In this document: piece after piece, positions 1 through 4,669 of the stretch | Layout: the number at the start of each line of letters is the position of its first letter | Position numbering within the stretch: position 1 is the first letter of the stretch | From: UBA6382 sp963600315 | GTDB taxonomy: Bacteria; Bacteroidota; Bacteroidia; Bacteroidales; Bacteroidaceae | Reading direction: 5' to 3' | DNA length: 6,094 nt | Assembly: GCA_963600315.1 (NCBI GenBank) | Contig: CAVCAW010000111.1 | Location: 1 to 6,094 of the forward strand | Translations under genes and position numbers: made by a program | Notes under the pieces: generated by a model | What the model saw: the letters and a program-made list of their open reading frames with translations, nothing else | What the model was told of the DNA's origin: nothing | Databases searched by the model: none

Positions 1-1251
1 GCACAGGCCTATGTGGGCGGAATTGCTGGGTTTGCAGATACAGGTATTATAATTACAGACTGTAATTTTAAAGGTGACATCTCTGCAACAAGCAATGCAG
101 GCGGTTTATGCGGACAGATTTCTGGCAGGTGTTCCATTACAAACTGCAGATACCAAGGCAATATCACTGCAAACACAAATGTGGGTGGTATCGGAGGAAG
201 TATAAGCAAAGGCTCTTCCGTAACCTTTACGAATTGCCATTCTAAAGGAAAGATAACGAACAACGGGGACTATACAGGCGGTATTGTTGGAGTGAGCAAT
301 GTCGGTTGTATTGCCGGAATGGAAAACTGCAGCCACTTTGGTGATATCTCCGGTAAGAATTATATTGGTGGACTAATTGGTGCATCATTAGCAAGTGCAG
401 AATCTGCCCCTGTTTATTCTGGAGGGAATAATGGACAGACACAAGGAACTTTTGTCGACGGCTGGTCATTAACTAAATCTATCAATAATTGTACATCTAT
501 TGGAAATATTTCTGGTGAATATTATGTCGGAGGCTTATTAGGAAAAGACGAGTATGCCCTGACATACAGTTTTAAATCAGCCGGAGAATCAAATACTAAA
601 GGCAAAATCCATTATTATTATTATCTTGGTGGGGAGTGGGTTTATAAAGATAATGTGTATTTATATAGAAATGGTACACTTATTATTCACGGCTATCAAT
701 ACTATTCCCCTAGTGACTATAGAAATTTAGTTTTCACTTCCATCACGAACAGTTATTATAGCGGTAATATCGAAGGCTCAGAATATGTAGGAGGCATCGC
801 TGGATACAAGGAAGGAGGTTCCATACAGAACTGCTATACTTACTCTACTTCCATACAGGGTTCGAAATATGTGGGTGGTATTATTGGTTGCTCACGAGGC
901 ACAGAGGCAGTATCAGAAGCCAGCGCGCAATATCTGACCCTAAAATCAAATGTTGCCATCAATTCCACCATTTCCGCCTCGTCTACCGATGTAGGTCGCA
1001 TCTATGGCTATAAAGCCAATGATTATGTCACTATCGGTGCCCTTGCAACAAAAGAAGGCAACCGGGCGCTGACCACTACAAAGGTTATCAAACAGGGTGT
1101 GGTACAGGAAATTACTGATGACCTACAGAACGGAAACGTGATGGGCAAGTCTTTGTTAAAGCTCAAGGCAAACTATGTTGCCCTAGGCTGGGACTTTGAC
1201 AACAACTGGGATATTATCGAAGCAGAGGGCTATCCTTACAAGAAGTACCAG
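1..1251 (+). repeat. First GLUG beta-solenoid block (N-terminally incomplete)
   Basis: The motif Y/N-[VIT]-G-G-[ILV]-x-G recurs with its first residue at 4, 32, 60, 91, 121, 175, 262 and 290, each usually preceded by an NC[YRHST]..G.I.G strand. This is the GLUG repeat (Pfam Glug type). The basic period is 28-31 residues, broken by two insertions between 121 and 175 and between 175 and 262. The block ends in a non-repeat cap at about 297-417, whose end reads LGWD (395-398), a conserved W, then YPY (411-413). The same cap closes the second solenoid. The opening strands that normally start such modules (GSGTExDPY type) are missing here and must lie upstream. The expected fold is a right-handed parallel beta-solenoid outside the cell; ligand unknown. 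Confidence 0.9.
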
Positions 1252-4200
1252 ACAGCCCCACCGGTCATTGGAAGTAATCCGGTTAGTCAAGACACCGAGA
1301 TAAGTGGTTCAAGCCTCAATGGTGGTACCGTGTACCTGTATTATAAGGACCGTGAGGCAGTTAGCACAACCTGCAACGGCAACGCATGGACATTCAGCAC
1401 AGAAGCTTTGCAGTCGGGTGCCTCCGTGCAGCTCTATGCAGAAGTTGATAGCATGACTCCATCCTACCTAACCTCCACCACCGTCGGCTATCCCGGCTCC
1501 GGCACAGAATCAGACCCATACCGCATCTACACGGCAGAAGACCTGCAGGGCGCAAGCAACAAGGGGTACTATAAGCTGATGAACGACATAGACCTCTCTG
1601 CATGGATTAACGAGAATTCACCAACCGAAGGTTGGGTGGCAGTAGGCCGCAATAGTGGCGAGGCCACTTACATCAATGGCGACGGACATAAGATAACCGG
1701 GCTATGGATTAACACCACACAGGATTATACCGGCCTCTTCTCCAATTTCTCAGCAGGAGTCATCAAGAACCTCACTGTAGAAGTGGCTACAGGCAAAAAA
1801 GTGAAGGGCGGCAACTACACTGGCATACTCATCGGCCGCAACACCAACGGGCAGCTGATTAACTGTACTGTGAAGGGCGACGTGGAAGGTACGGCACACG
1901 TAGGAGGTGTGACAGGCTACTCGGGCAACAACACCATCAACGCAATATCCTATGAAGGCTCTGTCAATTCAAGCGCAGCATCTGCATACGTGGGTGGCTT
2001 TGCCGGTTTGTCTGAGAACGACAGCATCACAGCCGTTCATTCCGATGCCACCATATCTGCCAACGGAGCAAACAACTATGTCGGCGGAGCTGTCGGCTAT
2101 CTGAATGGTGGCACCGTCACAGTCATTCATTCCTATGCCACCATATCTGCCAGCGGTACGAAAAGCTATATTGGCGGAGCTGTCGGCTATCTGAATGATG
2201 GCACCATCACCAAGAGCCATGCAGAGAATGCACTCACCGCAACAGGTACAAGTAATTATGTAGGCGGTCTGGTAGGCTATAGCAAGGGAGATATCACGCT
2301 CTCATATACCACCGGGACCATTACTGCCAGTGGTGACAACACATACACAGGCGGTCTTGTGGGTTACACCTACAATCCTATCAGCAACTGCTATAGTACA
2401 GTCAGGACTACCGGTACTTACTACACAGCAGGCCTTTGCGCTTACAGCTGCAGCACCATAGACAAATGCTATGCCAAGGGCGATGTCTATGGCTCACGCT
2501 ATGGCGGCGGAGTGGTGGCACAGCTTGACGGAGAGTCAGCGGCATTGACCAACAGCATAGCAGCCAACAACAAGCTTGAACTGACCGACCAGTCTGCCTG
2601 GGGAAGCCGAATAATTGGAGGTTTCAAGAACGGGGCTGCCGAGCCAAACGAAAGCAATTATGCCCTCTCTACAATGCAAGTGTCTCTGAACGGAGTGGCA
2701 CAAAAGAAGACCGATGATGCCGTTGAGGGCATTGCCAAATCCTCTACCGAGCTGATGTCTTCAGATACCTACATATCTCTCGGATGGGATTATTCTAAAG
2801 TGTGGAGTAACGACGAAGGTCAGACATATCCTTATCTTCTGTGGGAAATAGACGTAAATCCTGTAACGGAGATAACCCTCGACAACACTTCGCTCATACT
2901 TGCCCAAGGCAGCACATCCAAACTTACGGCTAGCGTGATGCCACTCGGTGCCACCAACAAACGTCTGGAATGGAAATCCAGTAACACTGCAGTGGCAACC
3001 GTGGCAGAGGGAGAAGTGACTGCGGTAGGAATTGGAACGGCTGATATCACAGCTACCTCTACAGACGGAAGCAATATCGTCGCCACCTGTAAACTTACTG
3101 TTGTTGCCAATAAGGACGCAGCCATCTCCGAACTTCAGACTATTGTGGATGCGGCCCAAGCTCTCTACGACAAGAGTAGCGAGGGGGACAATATCGGACA
3201 GTATGAAACGGGAGCACGTGCAAGTTTGCTTGCGGTCATTCGCAGTGTAAAGGCAAGAATCAACAGTACAATGAGCGACGACGAGATACTCTCTTGTACG
3301 AATGACATCAACAATGCTGTAGCTGCGTTCAAGGAAAAGCAGGTGAAAGCTGGCGAAGATACTGACATAACTCTGTATGAGAACGTCATGTATGTGGAAA
3401 ACACGGAGGCCGCTGCCGGTCAACAGGTAACATTGTCACTGAAGATGAACAACACTATTGCACCAACAGGTTTCCAATGTGACGTTTACTTGCCTGACGG
3501 CATTTCTTTTGCAAAAGATGAAGACGATTTCTGTCTGATAACCCTTAGCACGGCACGTACGAGCAGCCGGAAGACGGACTACTTCGCATCCAAGGTGCAG
3601 GCGGATGGGGCAGTAAGAATATTGGCAAGTTCTACCCAAAACTATACGTTCTCAGACAACGAGGGTGAAGTAGCTAACATTACTCTCAACATTGACGGAG
3701 ATATTGAAGAGGGCGAATATCCAATCATCATCAAGAACATTGTGATAGCTGACGCTCAGGCCAAAACCTACGAAGTGGATTATGTGAAGAGTACACTCAC
3801 GATATCTTCCTATACACTTGGAGACGCCAACAACGACGGAAAGATAAATGTTGGTGATTTCAGTGCCATTGCAAGCTACATCATAGGAACACCTGCTGAC
3901 GCATTCGTGGAAAAGGCTGCCGACGTGAACGGTGACGGTAACATTAACGTAGGCGACATGACAGGTCTGGCAACTCTAATCTTGGGTGGTACTACCAGTG
4001 CCGCTTCCAATGCCAAAGCCATAGTGCATCGCTCTGAGACTCCTTCTGTCGTTAGCGTTGCCGACTGTAATGTGCCTGCAGGCAAGGAATTCTCTATTGA
4101 TGTAAATATTGGCGGTGAGTACAAGTTCTCCGGGTATCAGTTTGACTTGGTATTGCCTCAGGGCATTTCCGTAAAGACGATTAGTGGAGAACCTTGTGCT

Positions 4201-4605
4201 TGGCTCAGCACGGAACGCACCAATGTTTGGGCGACAGACTTCTTTACAAGCCGTATGACAGCCGATAACAAACTGCGCGTTCTCTCCGCATCAACCAGCG
4301 GTGCCCTCTTTGACGGAACAAGCGGAAGTGTAGCTCATCTCACACTCGTAGCAGACGAAAATACTTCAGGCGACTATGTGGTGAGCGTAGAAAATGCCGT
4401 CCTAGCCACCAACATGACAACGAGACGACCTGCTTCTTCTTCCTTTATCGTGCATGTGGACGAATCTACGGGTATAGACAATCTGAACGCTGATGGTATT
4501 TCCGACAATGAGACATACGACCTGGCGGGAAGAAAGGTATCCAAGAAAGCCGGTGGTCTGAAGAAAGAAATTTATATCACCAACGGAAAAAAAGTTATCA
4601 AATAA
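1..4605 (+). CDS. Large multidomain GLUG-repeat / cohesin-like / dockerin surface protein, 5'-partial
   Basis: The reading frame is open from base 1 (first residues AQAY, then VGGIAG) to the TAA at 4603-4605, giving at least 1534 residues. The GTG at base 13 lies inside a repeat and is not a start, so the true N-terminus and signal peptide lie upstream. Visible domains by residue (codon 1 at base 1): GLUG solenoid 1-417, Ig-like spacer 418-495, second GLUG solenoid 496-952, Big_2 953-1035, FIVAR-like helices 1036-1121, cohesin-like 1122-1269, type I dockerin 1274-1330, cohesin-like 1340-1490, tail 1491-1534. The family knowledge is that GLUG and Big_2 domains occur in bacterial surface adhesins, and that dockerins bind cohesins. 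I infer a secreted or surface-anchored adhesin or scaffold; no catalytic domain or motif is visible. It is followed after four bases by a gene sharing one of its domains. Ligand and partner are unknown. Confidence 0.96.
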   Translation, partial: AQAYVGGIAGFADTGIIITDCNFKGDISATSNAGGLCGQISGRCSITNCRYQGNITANTNVGGIGGSISKGSSVTFTNCHSKGKITNNGDYTGGIVGVSNVGCIAGMENCSHFGDISGKNYIGGLIGASLASAESAPVYSGGNNGQTQGTFVDGWSLTKSINNCTSIGNISGEYYVGGLLGKDEYALTYSFKSAGESNTKGKIHYYYYLGGEWVYKDNVYLYRNGTLIIHGYQYYSPSDYRNLVFTSITNSYYSGNIEGSEYVGGIAGYKEGGSIQNCYTYSTSIQGSKYVGGIIGCSRGTEAVSEASAQYLTLKSNVAINSTISASSTDVGRIYGYKANDYVTIGALATKEGNRALTTTKVIKQGVVQEITDDLQNGNVMGKSLLKLKANYVALGWDFDNNWDIIEAEGYPYKKYQTAPPVIGSNPVSQDTEISGSSLNGGTVYLYYKDREAVSTTCNGNAWTFSTEALQSGASVQLYAEVDSMTPSYLTSTTVGYPGSGTESDPYRIYTAEDLQGASNKGYYKLMNDIDLSAWINENSPTEGWVAVGRNSGEATYINGDGHKITGLWINTTQDYTGLFSNFSAGVIKNLTVEVATGKKVKGGNYTGILIGRNTNGQLINCTVKGDVEGTAHVGGVTGYSGNNTINAISYEGSVNSSAASAYVGGFAGLSENDSITAVHSDATISANGANNYVGGAVGYLNGGTVTVIHSYATISASGTKSYIGGAVGYLNDGTITKSHAENALTATGTSNYVGGLVGYSKGDITLSYTTGTITASGDNTYTGGLVGYTYNPISNCYSTVRTTGTYYTAGLCAYSCSTIDKCYAKGDVYGSRYGGGVVAQLDGESAALTNSIAANNKLELTDQSAWGSRIIGGFKNGAAEPNESNYALSTMQVSLNGVAQKKTDDAVEGIAKSSTELMSSDTYISLGWDYSKVWSNDEGQTYPYLLWEIDVNPVTEITLDNTSLILAQGSTSKLTASVMPLGATNKRLEWKSSNTAVATVAEGEVTAVGIGTADITATSTDGSNIVATCKLTVVANKDAAISELQTIVDAAQALYDKSSEGDNIGQYETGARASLLAVIRSVKARINSTMSDDEILSCTNDINNAVAAFKEKQVKAGEDTDITLYENVMYVENTEAAAGQQVTLSLKMNNTIAPTGFQCDVYLPDGISFAKDEDDFCLITLSTARTSSRKTDYFASKVQADGAVRILASSTQNYTFSDNEGEVANITLNIDGDIEEGEYPIIIKNIVIADAQAKTYEVDYVKSTLTISSYTLGDANNDGKINVGDFSAIASYIIGTPADAFVEKAADVNGDGNINVGDMTGLATLILGGTTSAASNAKAIVHRSETPSVVSVADCNVPAGKEFSIDVNIGGEYKFSGYQFDLVLPQGISVKTISGEPCAWLSTERTNVWATDFFTSRMTADNKLRVLSASTSGALFDGTSGSVAHLTLVADENTSGDYVVSVENAVLATNMTTRRPASSSFIVHVDESTGIDNLNADGISDNETYDLAGRKVSKKAGGLKKEIYITNGKKVIK
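611..624 (+). repeat. ATT/TAT triplet microsatellite
   Basis: Fourteen bases of perfect ATT repeat, read in frame as four consecutive TAT codons (Tyr 205-208) after a His. It sits in the AT-rich insertion of the first solenoid. Because the unit is three bases, length changes would add or remove tyrosines without breaking the frame. Confidence 0.7.
1252..1485 (+). other. Small Ig-like spacer domain in the large protein
   Basis: Residues 418-495 (TAPPVIGSNP to LTSTTV) follow the cap of the first solenoid and precede the GSGTESDPY opening of the second. The segment has alternating beta strands and an NGGTVYLYY stretch followed by GNAWTFS and SGASVQLYA. This pattern, with a G-x-V-x-L-Y strand, a central W and a closing strand before P-S, resembles bacterial Ig-like domains that separate modules in surface proteins. 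The assignment to an Ig-like fold is inference from strand pattern; I do not recognise a precise family. Confidence 0.55.
1486..2856 (+). repeat. Second, complete GLUG beta-solenoid block
   Basis: The block opens at residue 499 with GSGTESDPYRI, then a YKLMNDIDLS strand and GDGHKITGLWI, the usual start of Bacteroidales GLUG modules. Repeat tyrosines or equivalents fall at residues 576, 606, 633, 663, 693, 723, 753, 782, 808 and 834, so the period is 26-30 residues, much more regular than in the first block. The central repeats are near-identical. The block closes with a cap at about 860-952 containing LGWD (927-930), a conserved W and YPY (943-945). The cap matches that of the first block, so the whole solenoid module looks duplicated within the gene. 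A parallel beta-solenoid fold is expected. Confidence 0.9.
1951..2307 (+). repeat. In-frame tandem 90-bp repeats coding for 30-residue GLUG units
   Basis: Four consecutive units lie at 1951-2040, 2041-2130, 2131-2220 and 2221-2307 (the last is 87 bp). The two middle copies match at about 73 of 90 bases by hand count, with a shared block spanning the GGCGGAGCTGTCGGCTAT stretch. The outer copies align mainly at protein level. This suggests growth of the solenoid by unit duplication, with the middle pair the most recent. Confidence 0.85.
2857..3105 (+). other. Big_2 bacterial Ig-like domain
   Basis: Residues 953-1035 fit the Big_2 (BID_2) pattern closely. They show a VTEITLDNTSLIL opening strand, a GSTSKLTASVMP strand, the WKSSNTAVATV signature, then EGEVTAVGIGTADITATS and a closing CKLTVV strand. 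The size of about 83 residues is normal for the family. These domains act as rigid extracellular spacers or adhesive units in bacterial surface proteins. Here it links the solenoid to the helical spacer. The assignment is firm at family level; a specific ligand cannot be read from sequence. Confidence 0.9.
3106..3363 (+). other. FIVAR-like helical spacer
   Basis: Residues 1036-1121 look helical: AAISELQTIVDAAQALY, then a GQYETGARASLLAVI stretch, then SDDEILSCTNDINNAVAAF. The pattern of a hydrophobic helix, a GQY turn, a second helix and a third helix ending in AAF resembles the FIVAR-type three-helix modules that separate domains in surface and carbohydrate-active proteins. A spacer role is inferred. 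It directly precedes the first cohesin-like domain. Confidence 0.6.
3364..3807 (+). other. Cohesin-like beta-sandwich domain 1
   Basis: Residues 1122-1269 begin NVMYVEN and show the cohesin-type order: an AGQQVTLSLKMNN strand, GFQCDVYLPDGI, a middle region, GAVRILASS, then GEVANITLNI, GEYPIIIKNI and STLTI. A distinctive motif LSTARTSSRKTDYF occupies 1182-1195. The domain aligns without gaps over 147 residues with the first domain of the next gene, about 85 identities by hand. Cohesins are beta-sandwich domains that bind dockerins. The resemblance to them is by strand pattern and context, so binding activity is an inference. Confidence 0.7.
3820..3990 (+). other. Type I dockerin domain
   Basis: Residues 1274-1330 hold two calcium-binding loops of the F-hand type. 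The first spans D1275 to D1286 with ligands D1275, N1277, D1279, N1283 and D1286. The second spans D1308 to D1319 with D1308, N1310, D1312, N1314, N1316 and D1319. Each loop is twelve residues and is followed by a helix (FSAIASYIIG and MTGLATLILG). Both loops end in the same INVGD. No calcium ligand is missing, so the domain should fold. Dockerins bind cohesins on a partner or on the cell surface. It is placed internally, between two cohesin-like domains, rather than at the end of the protein. Confidence 0.93.
4018..4470 (+). other. Cohesin-like beta-sandwich domain 2
   Basis: Residues 1340-1490 repeat the plan of the domain before the dockerin: PAGKEFSIDVNIGG, then GYQFDLVLPQGISV, the LSTERTNVWATDFF motif at 1402-1415, NKLRVLSAS, GSVAHLTLV and GDYVVSVENAVL. 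The spacing inside the LSTxRT..TDxF motif is identical to domain 1, which shows common origin although the rest has diverged more. It may bind a dockerin or merely present the C-terminus; the sequence does not decide. Confidence 0.65.
4471..4602 (+). other. C-terminal sorting-type tail of the large protein
   Basis: Residues 1491-1534 comprise a variable linker (TGIDNLNADG), then YDLAGRKVSKKAGG and a final IYITNGKKVIK. This ending is very common on exported Prevotella and Bacteroides proteins and resembles the last strands of type IX secretion C-terminal signals, though it is much shorter than the usual 70-100 residue signal. Use for secretion or anchoring is inferred from that resemblance. 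Confidence 0.65.
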
Positions 4606-4609
4606 AGTT

Positions 4610-4669
4610 ATGAACAGATATTCATTTTTAACATTTCTATTTCTCTGCCTTGGCCTAGTGGGCAAGGCA
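4610..4669 (+). other. Signal peptide of the second gene
   Basis: MNRYSFLTFLFLCLGLVGKA has one early arginine, a hydrophobic core of about twelve residues and a plausible cleavage site after A20 (G-K-A before E21). Cys13 lies within the core, but the residues before it (L-F-L) do not make a proper lipobox, so a Sec signal peptidase I substrate is the better call. Confidence 0.85.

Noticed and set aside
13..15. GTG as start codon of the large gene
   Set aside because: The frame is open upstream to base 1 and the GTG codes for the V of a repeat motif YVGGIAG; the gene begins outside the window.
2761..3423. Minus-strand reading frame of 220 codons
   Set aside because: It lies wholly opposite well-supported Big_2, helical and cohesin-like coding sequence; its translation shows no domain, signal or repeat pattern.
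4587..4593. Run of seven A as a possible frameshift site joining the two genes
   Set aside because: A +1 shift here would enter gene B's frame without a stop, but the run is explained by the conserved NGKKV tail codons, gene B has its own ATG and signal peptide, and a -1 shift ends after a few codons. No stimulatory structure was seen.
4594..4609. Terminator or promoter between the genes
   Set aside because: Only four bases separate stop and start; no inverted repeat with a T-run and no promoter pattern could be supported.
4646..4648. Cys13 of gene B as a lipoprotein cysteine
   Set aside because: The preceding residues L-F-L do not form a lipobox, and a good signal peptidase I site follows at A20.
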